NCBI GenBank assembly: GCA_014208095.1
Contig: JACHMT010000005.1
Span: forward strand, 1,550,001-1,614,000
Reading direction: 5' to 3'
Origin: Actinospineispora eucalypti
Lineage (GTDB): Bacteria; Actinomycetota; Actinomycetes; Mycobacteriales; Pseudonocardiaceae
Length of the DNA stretch: 64,000 bases
The translations under genes and the position numbers were made by a program. Below, one piece after another: positions 18,087 to 26,460 of the stretch (its first letter is position 1; each line of letters begins with the position of its first letter). The notes under the pieces are model-generated. The model was not told the DNA's origin and ran no database searches. It saw nothing but the letters and a program-made list of their open reading frames with translations.

Positions 18087-19643
18087 GTGATCGATCGATC
18101 CCACGAGGCCTCCCAGAGCTGGGTGGTCCCGCTCGCGGTGCTGATCACCGGCATGTTCATGTCGCTGCTGGACATGAGCATCATCAATGTTGCCCTGCCC
18201 ACCATGGCGCGCGACTTCGCGGTCACCAACGAGGACATCGAGTGGGTGGCCACGGCGTACACGCTGGCGCTGGGCGTGGTGGTGCCGCTGTCCGGTTGGC
18301 TGGGCGACCGGTTCGGGCTGGCCAGGGTCTACGCCGCGTCCATGATGTTGTTCGCGTTCGGGTCCGCCCTGTGTGGCCTGGCATGGGATTTGGGCAGCGA
18401 GATCGTGTTCCGGATTCTGCAGGCGGTGCCGGGCGGGGTGCTCCCGGTGGCAGCGCTGTCCATGGTGTACAAGATCGTGCCGCGCGAGCGGATCGGCACG
18501 GCGATGGGCATGTACGGGATCGGGGTGGCGTTCGCCCCGGCCGTGGGCCCGACCCTGGGCGGCTACCTGGTGGAGTACGTGGACTGGCGGCTGATCTTCT
18601 TCATCAACGTGCCGCTGGGCGTGGTCGGCGCGGTGGCCGCCCACTTCCTGCTGCCCCGGGTCGACGTCGCACAGCGGTTGGCGTTCGACTGGTGGGGGTT
18701 CCTCACCGGCGGATACGGCCTGTTCGCGCTGCTGCTGGCCACCTCGGAGGGCGAGTCCTGGGGTTGGGACTCGTACCCGATCCTACTGCTGGTGGTGTCC
18801 GCGCTGTTCAGCCTCGCGCTGTTCGTGGTGATCGAGCTGGAGGTCGAGCACCCGCTGATCGAGTTGCGAGTGTTCGCGCACTGGACGTTCGTGAACTCGC
18901 TGCTGCTGATTGGTGTGCTGTCGGTCGGCATGTTCGCGCTGCTGTTCTACGTGCCGCTGTTCCTGCAGGAGGTGCAGGGCATCCAACCGCTGCGCGCGGG
19001 GCTCATCTTGCTGCCAGAGGCGGTCGTGCTGGCCACGCTGATGCCGGTAGCGGGCAAGCTCTACGACCTGGTCGGCCCGCGCTGGCCGGCGATGGTCGGG
19101 CTGGCCATCGCCGCCTACGGCACCTACCTGCTGTGTGGCATCACCCCGGATACCCCGTCGAGCGACATCGTCCTGTGGACCTGCGTTCGCGCCATCGGGA
19201 ACAGCCTCGCGCTGATTCCGATCATGACCGCCGGCCTGGCCGCGATCCCCGTCGCCTACGCCGGCTCCGGCAGCGCCGTGAACAACATCGCGCAACGGGT
19301 GTCCTCCGCGCTCGGCCTGGCCGGGCTCACCGTGATCGTCAGCAACAACAGCGACCAGCTGCTCGCCGACCGATCCGCCCTGCTCCCGGCCACCTCGGAC
19401 CTTCCCGAACTGCAGGCCTTGCGCGAGCTGGGTCCCGCCGGGCTGTACGCGCTGTACCGGGAGCTACAGGGTGCCGTGATCACCTCCGCCTACGCCGACG
19501 CCTTCCTGGTCTGCACCTTCATCTCCATCGGCGGGGTGCTGCTGGCCGCGTTCATGCGCAAACCCCAAGCGCCCGCGTTGCCCGTCGAGCCATCGGCCGA
19601 GGCCGAACCGACCCCACCGCGTGAGCGGCTGGCGGTCCAGTGA
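18087..19643 (+). CDS. MFS drug efflux transporter, DHA2 (EmrB/QacA) family
   Basis: About 518 residues with 14 predicted hydrophobic segments. The family-defining motifs are present: LLDMSIINVALPTMARDF in the first helix region, GWLGDRFG in the 2-3 loop and a motif C-like GIGVAFAPAVGPTLGG. Likely exports the bisindole product and gives self-resistance (RebT-type role). The frame opens at TTG 18027 inside the preceding gene; GTG at 18087, with AAGGGAG nine bases upstream, is the better start. It converges with the RebC-like gene with only 7 bp between stops. Confidence 0.88.
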   Translation: MIDRSHEASQSWVVPLAVLITGMFMSLLDMSIINVALPTMARDFAVTNEDIEWVATAYTLALGVVVPLSGWLGDRFGLARVYAASMMLFAFGSALCGLAWDLGSEIVFRILQAVPGGVLPVAALSMVYKIVPRERIGTAMGMYGIGVAFAPAVGPTLGGYLVEYVDWRLIFFINVPLGVVGAVAAHFLLPRVDVAQRLAFDWWGFLTGGYGLFALLLATSEGESWGWDSYPILLLVVSALFSLALFVVIELEVEHPLIELRVFAHWTFVNSLLLIGVLSVGMFALLFYVPLFLQEVQGIQPLRAGLILLPEAVVLATLMPVAGKLYDLVGPRWPAMVGLAIAAYGTYLLCGITPDTPSSDIVLWTCVRAIGNSLALIPIMTAGLAAIPVAYAGSGSAVNNIAQRVSSALGLAGLTVIVSNNSDQLLADRSALLPATSDLPELQALRELGPAGLYALYRELQGAVITSAYADAFLVCTFISIGGVLLAAFMRKPQAPALPVEPSAEAEPTPPRERLAVQ

Positions 19644-19650
19644 CGCGCGG

Positions 19651-21255
19651 TCATTGCGCGCGCCCTCCCCGGACGGTGTCCGCCAGCCGGCCCAGGTCCT
19701 CCGCTGGGCGGTTGCCCCGCCACGCCACGTGCCCGTCCGGCCGGACCAGCACCAGCGGCCGCTCGTAGGCGGCCGCCACCTCGGGCTCGGTGTGGTCCAG
19801 CACGCGCAGCGGCACCCGTCGCGCGGTGAACGCCCTGGTCCACGGCTCCGGGTCGGTGGCGGCATGGGTGCTGGTGGTGCGCAGCAGGACGAAGGAGTCC
19901 CCGAACAGGTCGAGAGTGGACATCCCGGGCCTGACCCAGGCGTGCGGCGCGCGCGAGCCGGGGCGGGAGTTGGGCCGAGGGGCGCCGTCAGGGGGCGCGC
20001 TCGGGTCGGCCACCACGACGGGCGAGTCCGGGTACCGGAAGCCGAGGTGGATTCGCGGGGCGTCGAACTCGTGGGCCGCGCCGTCGACGACCAGCCCCGC
20101 GCGCATCGCCCGCCGTGCGCGCTCGCCGTCCGGGGTGTCGTCGTTGAGCTCCTCGGGAATTGTGCGCGCCTGGGCGCGGTGCAGGTTGCGCTGCGCCTCT
20201 GTCAGGGCCACCAACGCGGTCGGCCGGCGTTCCGCGGTGTAGCTGGCCAGCAGGCCGGGGCCGGCCCAGCCGTGCAGAGCGGCGGCTAGTTTCCAGCCCA
20301 GGTTCGCCGCGTCGCAGATGCCCAGGTCCTGGCCGAAGCCGCCGGCCGGCGCGAGTGCGTGCGCGGCGTCGCCGACCAGGAACACCCGCTCGTGCCCGAA
20401 CCGTTCGGCGACCCGGGGCGCCAGCCACCACTCGGAGTCCGCCACTATGCGCACCGGGGTCGGCTCCGCCAGGAGCTCACCGATCACGGTGGCCGCGTCG
20501 GTCTGCCGGGCGACGCGTTCGGCCGCGTGGATACTCAGCCGGTACAGCCCGGCGCCGTCCACCGCCACCAGCGGGTAGCGCGCCGCCGGCGAGGCCATCA
20601 GATAGAACAGAGCCGCATGCCGCTCGCCCAGCCGCTCGCGCAGCCGCGGCGCCCGGAACAGGATGTCCCGAAACCGTTGCGCCTTGTAACGGGTCGGTGC
20701 GGCGATGCCGCAGTTCTCCCGGACCCGCGCGTCCGTGCCGTCGCAGTCGACCAGGTAGCGGGCTCGCACCCGAAGGCCCGGCCCTGCCGCCGCATCGGAC
20801 ACCGTGACGGTGACCCCGTCGCCGTCCGGTTCGAACCCCTCCAGCCGGGAACGCGGCCGCACCGGACCGTCCGGGTGGCTACCCAGCTCGTCGCGCAACA
20901 GCGGCTCCAGCCAGTGCCGAGGACAGATCGCCGGCGGCTCGGGGGTGTGCCGAAACGGCGGCCGGGTGTCCATCGTGTACCGGGTCAGCCGGTACAGCTC
21001 GTGCCCGCCGACCCGGGTCACCCAGGCACAGTCCAGCGGGTGATCCCCGGGCCATCCGGCGCCGCGGATCGCACCGGCGACTCCCCACCGGCGCAACAGC
21101 TCCATCGCGCGCGGCCCGACCACACCCGGGTCGGGCGCCCCACGCTCGTCGCCTTGGTCCAACAGCACGAAGTCGATCTTTCGAGAGCGCAGTTCCAGGG
21201 CCATCGCCAGGCCGGCCACGCCAGCGCCGACGATCACCACCTCGGTCTCCAACAC
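19651..21255 (-). CDS. FAD monooxygenase, RebC/StaC-like (copy 2)
   Basis: A 534-residue class A flavin monooxygenase with GAGVAG at residues 10-15, VDCDGTDARVR and VFLVGDAAHALAPAGGFGQD. Blocks such as VGPRAMELLRRWGV, AGWPGDHPLDCAWVTRVGGH, RFRDILFRAPRLRERLGER and VLVRPDGHVAWRG are the same as in RebC and in copy 1 at 2480-4096, so the two are paralogues. Differences at usually conserved spots include GGFGQDLG instead of GGFGMNTG and AHALAP instead of AHTLSP. One copy is probably the RebC/StaC partner of the P450; the other may have a later oxidation role. It is followed downstream by nothing on its strand and preceded by the second P450 73 bp upstream. Confidence 0.88.
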   Translation of the reverse strand: MLETEVVIVGAGVAGLAMALELRSRKIDFVLLDQGDERGAPDPGVVGPRAMELLRRWGVAGAIRGAGWPGDHPLDCAWVTRVGGHELYRLTRYTMDTRPPFRHTPEPPAICPRHWLEPLLRDELGSHPDGPVRPRSRLEGFEPDGDGVTVTVSDAAAGPGLRVRARYLVDCDGTDARVRENCGIAAPTRYKAQRFRDILFRAPRLRERLGERHAALFYLMASPAARYPLVAVDGAGLYRLSIHAAERVARQTDAATVIGELLAEPTPVRIVADSEWWLAPRVAERFGHERVFLVGDAAHALAPAGGFGQDLGICDAANLGWKLAAALHGWAGPGLLASYTAERRPTALVALTEAQRNLHRAQARTIPEELNDDTPDGERARRAMRAGLVVDGAAHEFDAPRIHLGFRYPDSPVVVADPSAPPDGAPRPNSRPGSRAPHAWVRPGMSTLDLFGDSFVLLRTTSTHAATDPEPWTRAFTARRVPLRVLDHTEPEVAAAYERPLVLVRPDGHVAWRGNRPAEDLGRLADTVRGGRAQ

Positions 21256-21327
21256 GACGACCTCCTCAGGCCGGGCACGGGGCGGGTCGGGTGTCGGCCG
21301 TCGTGAGCGCCCGGATCCCCACGGCCG

Positions 21328-22701
21328 TTACGGCTCGCGGGGGTGCGGGACCATGCGAAGCGAGCTGGGCCGAGGGTGTATGCCGTTGACCTCGTGTACG
21401 TCCTGGCGCGGTACCGAGCGAAGCTTCCACCGGGGCAGCAGGATCGCGAGCGCAATCAGCACCTGCGTCTGGGCGAAGAACTCGCCGATGCACCGGTGGC
21501 GCCCCATGCCGAAGGTCGTGAAGGCCCCGGGCGGCAGGTGGCGGGCGCGATCGGATAGCCAGCGGTCAGGGTCGACGCGCATCGGGTCGGGATACATGCA
21601 CGGGTCACGGTGCACCGTGTAGGGGCTAAAGCCCAACTGGGTGCCCGACGGGATCTCGACTCCGCCGAGGAGGAGCGGCTGGGCCGCGACGCGCATACCC
21701 AGCAGGAAGGGGTGCAGACGCAGGACTTCGTCGAGCACCCTCGGCGTGTAGTCCAGCTTGTGGACAGCCTCATCAAGGGGCACGTCCGTGTCGAGGAGGC
21801 TGCCTAGCTCATCGAGTATCCGTGCTTCGACGTCCGGGTGCCGTTCCAGCTCGCGAAACGTCCAGGCGAGCGTGGTCGCGGTGGTCACGACCCCGGCAAG
21901 AAAGATGGTGATGACCTCGTCGTGGAGTTGCCGCCGGCCCATGGCTTCCCCGGTGTCGGGATGCCGTGCGCTGATGAGCTTCCCGAGCAGGTCGTCGTTG
22001 GGTGCTTTCGGCCGCTCCAAGCGCCGTTCGATAACGCTGTCGATAATGTCATGAAGGGAACGGCTGGCCATCTTGAAACGGCGGTTCGCGGGGATCGGAA
22101 GGCGTTCGAGGGACTTCGGAGTCTGCAAGTAAACTATATAGGTGTCTGATAGCGTCGGTATTATCCGGCGCACGGCCTGCGTGGCATCGTCGTCCAGGTC
22201 CAGTCCGAACATGGCACGTGTGGTGTTTATCGTGATCAGATCGGACATCTCGTGACAGATGTCGACGTGCCGGCCCGCCCGCCAGGATTCCGACAGTTTT
22301 TGCGTGTTGTCACACATAAGGCCCGCATAGGCGCCGATGTGGTTTCGGTGCAGCGGAGGCTGCATGAGTCGTCGTTGCCTCAGATGGAACTCGCCGTTCG
22401 AAGTCAGGAGTCCGTTGCCGAATATCTCGCAACCTTTGTCGAACATGCCGCCGCGTTCGGCGAGGCGAGCTTGGTTGACCATCACCTCATGGATCAGCTC
22501 GGGCCTCGTCAGCATGTAGAGCGGGGTCCGTCCGAAGTCGACCCGCACGATCTGGCCGATTGTGCGCAGGGACTCCAGGAACGTGAACGGTCGACGCAAC
22601 AACGGCCAGACGTGACCGAAGCCGGGGAGCCTTCCGGGGGCGACGGGAATATCGGTGAGCCGCTTGAGGGAAACTTCTTCGGTGAGTCTGCTATCTCCCA
22701 T
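21328..22701 (-). CDS. Cytochrome P450, CYP170/183-like, not StaP-like
   Basis: A 457-residue P450 with heme motif FGMGRHRCIGEFFA, ExxR in VLDEVLRLHP and I-helix FLAGVVTTATTLAW. The N-terminal VAPGRLPGFGHVWPLLRRP and the overall pattern resemble actinomycete P450s of the pentalenene/epi-isozizaene oxygenase group rather than RebP/StaP. It is a late tailoring candidate unusual for bisindole clusters. No matching ferredoxin gene is seen nearby. ATG at 22701 has a GAGGATAGGA stretch upstream. It is read in the same direction as the RebC-like copy 2, probably one transcript, and diverges from the LAL regulator across a long, unusually AT-rich gap. Confidence 0.9.
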   Translation of the reverse strand: MGDSRLTEEVSLKRLTDIPVAPGRLPGFGHVWPLLRRPFTFLESLRTIGQIVRVDFGRTPLYMLTRPELIHEVMVNQARLAERGGMFDKGCEIFGNGLLTSNGEFHLRQRRLMQPPLHRNHIGAYAGLMCDNTQKLSESWRAGRHVDICHEMSDLITINTTRAMFGLDLDDDATQAVRRIIPTLSDTYIVYLQTPKSLERLPIPANRRFKMASRSLHDIIDSVIERRLERPKAPNDDLLGKLISARHPDTGEAMGRRQLHDEVITIFLAGVVTTATTLAWTFRELERHPDVEARILDELGSLLDTDVPLDEAVHKLDYTPRVLDEVLRLHPFLLGMRVAAQPLLLGGVEIPSGTQLGFSPYTVHRDPCMYPDPMRVDPDRWLSDRARHLPPGAFTTFGMGRHRCIGEFFAQTQVLIALAILLPRWKLRSVPRQDVHEVNGIHPRPSSLRMVPHPREP

Positions 22702-23275
22702 GAGGTCCTATCCTCGATTTCCCGAAGCCACCTTGTCCAGGGCAGGATTCAGCAACCTCGATTCTGGTGGTCGCACCGCCGCGCACACATCCCTCACGGC
22801 CGCGGTCGGATGGTGGTTCATCCGACGGCATGAGCCCGTGACCAGCCCGAGTGAGGATGGTCAACCCGCGCAGGCGCGTAGCTCTTGAGCAGCCGGCGGG
22901 GCACCGCTGTGGTGTCAGTGGCTACTCCGGCCCAGTTGGACGGACGAAAGTCCTGTTCGAACCCGTGCAATTGTATAAGGGTGCGGTAACCGTGCCTAGC
23001 CGATTAACAAATTCGACGTATTGGCCTATTGGTCTGCCGTACGAAGATGTATACAGTGCACTTGAACCGACGCTACGTAGTGCGGAAATCACCCGCTTAG
23101 GTGGACGAGAACCTTCGCTGTTGGCTGCGCTAGAAATTGATGCTAGGCTTGTCATCGTTGAAAAGTGTGCCCTCGCCACTTGTCGCTGATGCATCATGCG
23201 GAGAAGATTTCGGACGCTCGATCGCCTTTTAGCTCTGGAACTCGATGGGTGGAACGCCCAATGGGAGGGACGAGA
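22702..23275. promoter_or_regulatory. AT-rich divergent intergenic region before the pathway regulator
   Basis: A 574-bp gap separates the second P450 from the regulator. From about 22960 to 23260 the base composition is clearly richer in A/T than the flanking genes. No supported protein lies here; short frames lack ribosome-binding sites. It should contain promoters for both directions and is the best place to look for the regulator's own binding site. Confidence 0.5.
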
Positions 23276-26146
23276 GTGCTGATGTCCGAATCTTCATCAA
23301 GTGTCGCGATGAATGGCGCCGTAAAGACTCGCTTAGCGCGTCCATTGCGTGGGCGTGAAACGCAGATAAAGCAGATAGAGTCGGCGCTTCGTCATGCGGT
23401 GGAAACGCGGCGGAGCAGGGTGCTGCTGGGGGAAGGCGGGTCCGGGGTCGGCAAGACCAGCCTTCTCGCCGAAGCGATTGACATCGGCGTGAAAGGCGGG
23501 TTCTCGGCGGTTGAAGGTGTCGCCGGCGCCCGGGGTTCCGAAGCCGGTCTGGCGCTGGGTGTCTCAGCGAGGAACACGTCGAATACCGGGATCGTTGGGC
23601 ACGGTCACCGCGCGCTGATAACCACGTCCGGGCTCAAGGAGGTCAAGATCTGGCTTCTTGGCCTGATAAAGCGCGGCCCGGTCCTCGTCACGATTGATGA
23701 CCTGCACCTTTTCGATACAAGCATACTGACGGCTCTGAGTAGGCTCATCATGAGTCTGGGCAACTGCTCAATAGTATGGATGGTGATGTCTAACCCGGAG
23801 CGGGACGGTGTGGATTACGACCTGCGGGTGGCTCAGTTCACCAGACTCGGCGCGGACAGGATCCAGAACCTTGGCCCGCTCTCCCGCGATGCGGTCACTC
23901 AGCTGATGACCGACTGCCTCGGCGCGGTTCCCGACCCCGCCGTCATCGAGCTGGCCGAAGGGGTCGGCAGCGCGCCACGCACGGTGATCGAGCTGGCGCA
24001 CGGTCTGGTCCAGGACGGCGATCTGCAGGTCGGCGATGGCACGGCACGTCTGACGGCCGCTTCCGCTGTGCCTGGTCTCGCGGCGGCCGGTGCCCCGGGG
24101 GCTCCGCGGCGCTTCGTCGCGATGGTCCACCGGCGTCTGGAACCGCTCTCGGCGTCCGCGAAGAAGGCGCTGAAAGTGGCGGCGGTGCTGGGACCGACAT
24201 TCAGCCCGAGAGACCTGTCGACGATGCTCGACGAGTCACCGGTCAATCTGCTCCCTGTGCTGGACGAGGCGATCGATCGCGGACTTGTGGTCTGCCGGTG
24301 CGAAGCCTTCGCCTTCCGCACCGCTCCGGTGTGGCGGGTGGTGCTCGACTCCATTCCGCTGCCCATACGCGTGCTGGTGCACCGACAGGCAGCGAAGACG
24401 CTTCTTGCCCAGCCCGACGGCCTGGAGGCTGCGGCCCTGCATCTGGTCCACAGCGCACAGCACGGGGACATCGACGCCGTGCGGATCATCTCGCAAGCCG
24501 CCGAACAACTGCTCATCTCCGCTCCGGCGACCGCTGGGGCTTTCGCCACCCGAGGCATGGAGTTGGTGAACCCCGATCAACCCGACTGGGTTCTGCTGGC
24601 CTGCACCGCGGTCGAGGCGTCCATCCGGGAAGGCGCGGTGGACCAGGCCGTCAGCTTGGCCAAGGACACCATGAAACAGGTCGAGTTCGACCAGCAAGTG
24701 TCGAGCGCGCACGCCAAGGCCGTCGCATCGTTGCAAGCCTGGCTGTCGGTCGCGCTGCTGTTTAAGGGCGAGGTGTCCGAAGCGGCCGCCATGTCCGGCA
24801 ACGCACTGGCTGTGCTGGAGGTCGACGCGGCACATCGGTCGCGGGCCGAGCTCGCTCGCCTTGTCTCCCTCTGCCTCACCGACAACGGCGCCGCCGTCAG
24901 GCGCGCCGACGAGATTCTTGGGACGCGTGACAGCCATGCTCGCTCGGTCAACGTGTGCGCATGGACCGTCCGCGCATTGGGCCAGTGGCGGGATGGATGC
25001 GTAGACGAAGCACTGACGCTTCTGCGGAACACGGTCGAACCCAACCGCGCTACTGACAGTACGCAGCTGCTTGATCCGCGTTGGGTCCTGGCCTCGATGC
25101 ACATCAAGCTCAGCGAGCTCGACGAGGCGCTGGCGGTCATCCGCGCGTGCTCCCGCGCGATAAAGGAAAGCCAGGAGGCAAAGCCGTCGTTCGCCGTGCC
25201 GAGAATTCTCCGATCCGCGCTGCATCTGGCCAAGGGGCGGCTCAACGATGCCGCCGACGACGCGAGGAGCGGCATCGAGTTGATGGCCGACGGATACATC
25301 CTCATGTTCGCCCCGCAAGCGTGGGGGGTGCTGGGGGTCGTCGCGCTGCGCCGAGGGAACCTCGTCCAGGCGAAGGAGCATCTCGATGCGCTCGAGGAGC
25401 TCTTTCCCAAGAGCTACTGCCGGCCGTGGTGGGCCATGCGCTTTCTGCTCACCGCACAACTGGCCGAGGCAAGAAGCGGCCCTCGGGAAGCGATGGCAAT
25501 TCTGGAAGACGTCTTGGTCAACGCCGAAGCGCGACGCGAATTCGTGCTGGAGGATCCGATCGCGGCTCCCTGGTGTGTCCGTGCCGCCATTGCCAGCGAG
25601 ATGCGCGACGTCGCCGAACTGGTCGTCGCGACCGCCGAAAAGCTCCAGGCGGACAACCCCAAGCTGGTCGCGCTTCGCGCGGGGGCCATGCACTCCCGGG
25701 CTTTGCTGGACCGTGACCCCGATGCCCTGGCCCAGGTGGCCGCGCTCCGACCGAATCCGTGGGAACAGGCGTCAACGCTGGAAGACCGGGGGCTCCAGCT
25801 ACTCGCCCGTGGCGACCAGGATGCCGCGATCGACGAGTTGGTGCGCGCCATGAAGGGTTACACGACGACGGGCAGTGACCGCGACACAGCGCGGGTGAGA
25901 CGTCGATTACGCCACCTCGGAGTGCGGCGACGTCACTGGCAACACGTCCCGCGCCCGGCCGCTGGTTGGGACAGCCTGACCGAGACTGAACGGAAAGTGG
26001 CCGAGCTGGTGGCGAGCGGGCTGACCAACAGGGAAGTGGCCAGCCAGGTGTTCATCTCCCGGCACACAGTGGGTTTTCATCTCCGGCAGGTCTTTCGCAA
26101 ACTACAAATTCACTCCCGTATCGACCTAATCCGTTACAAACGCTGA
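23276..26146 (+). CDS. LAL-family (LuxR) transcriptional activator of the cluster
   Basis: A 956-residue large ATP-binding LuxR regulator. The Walker A motif GEGGSGVGKTS is near residue 52 and a Walker B-like segment VLVTIDDLHLFD near 135. The last 65 residues form a LuxR-type helix-turn-helix: LTETERKVAELVASGLTNRE and ISRHTVGFHLRQVFRKL. The middle is helical and TPR-like. Such regulators are common pathway-specific activators in actinomycete clusters, and its position at the end of the bisindole genes fits. GTG at 23276 is chosen because GGAGG lies seven bases upstream; ATG at 23282 or 23261 are possible, and the open frame reaches 23165. This gene marks the right border of the cluster. Confidence 0.9.
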   Translation: MLMSESSSSVAMNGAVKTRLARPLRGRETQIKQIESALRHAVETRRSRVLLGEGGSGVGKTSLLAEAIDIGVKGGFSAVEGVAGARGSEAGLALGVSARNTSNTGIVGHGHRALITTSGLKEVKIWLLGLIKRGPVLVTIDDLHLFDTSILTALSRLIMSLGNCSIVWMVMSNPERDGVDYDLRVAQFTRLGADRIQNLGPLSRDAVTQLMTDCLGAVPDPAVIELAEGVGSAPRTVIELAHGLVQDGDLQVGDGTARLTAASAVPGLAAAGAPGAPRRFVAMVHRRLEPLSASAKKALKVAAVLGPTFSPRDLSTMLDESPVNLLPVLDEAIDRGLVVCRCEAFAFRTAPVWRVVLDSIPLPIRVLVHRQAAKTLLAQPDGLEAAALHLVHSAQHGDIDAVRIISQAAEQLLISAPATAGAFATRGMELVNPDQPDWVLLACTAVEASIREGAVDQAVSLAKDTMKQVEFDQQVSSAHAKAVASLQAWLSVALLFKGEVSEAAAMSGNALAVLEVDAAHRSRAELARLVSLCLTDNGAAVRRADEILGTRDSHARSVNVCAWTVRALGQWRDGCVDEALTLLRNTVEPNRATDSTQLLDPRWVLASMHIKLSELDEALAVIRACSRAIKESQEAKPSFAVPRILRSALHLAKGRLNDAADDARSGIELMADGYILMFAPQAWGVLGVVALRRGNLVQAKEHLDALEELFPKSYCRPWWAMRFLLTAQLAEARSGPREAMAILEDVLVNAEARREFVLEDPIAAPWCVRAAIASEMRDVAELVVATAEKLQADNPKLVALRAGAMHSRALLDRDPDALAQVAALRPNPWEQASTLEDRGLQLLARGDQDAAIDELVRAMKGYTTTGSDRDTARVRRRLRHLGVRRRHWQHVPRPAAGWDSLTETERKVAELVASGLTNREVASQVFISRHTVGFHLRQVFRKLQIHSRIDLIRYKR

Positions 26147-26460
26147 CCCCTTACTCCAGACCGGGCCTGTCGAACACCGAGCTCGTCCGCAACTCTCCAG
26201 CCGCCCTCCGCCTAATCACCCCCTGCGATCAACCCGCTGATCAGCCAGAGCGCGGCGATGGGCGCCTTGCCCATGCCGCTGACACGTCCGGGCGGGCTCA
26301 GATACGGCATCCGGCACGCCGCAGTTGCATCCCCGCGCGGCCGGGGCAGGACGACGACGTCACCCATTGGCCAGCCCGCAACGCTCGAGTCGGTCCTCGG
26401 GGCGAGGTACCAGCGGGAGCGGCACCTTGTCCACGTCAAGTCCACAGCCGGCGGCCCGGG
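26147..26460. other. Intergenic gap without a supported gene
   Basis: These 314 bp separate the convergent ends of the LAL regulator and the WD40 gene. A 77-codon minus-strand frame (26212-26445) with a hydrophobic C-terminal end exists but has no recognisable ribosome-binding site or family, so it is not called. No clear stem-loop terminator was identified by eye. Confidence 0.4.
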
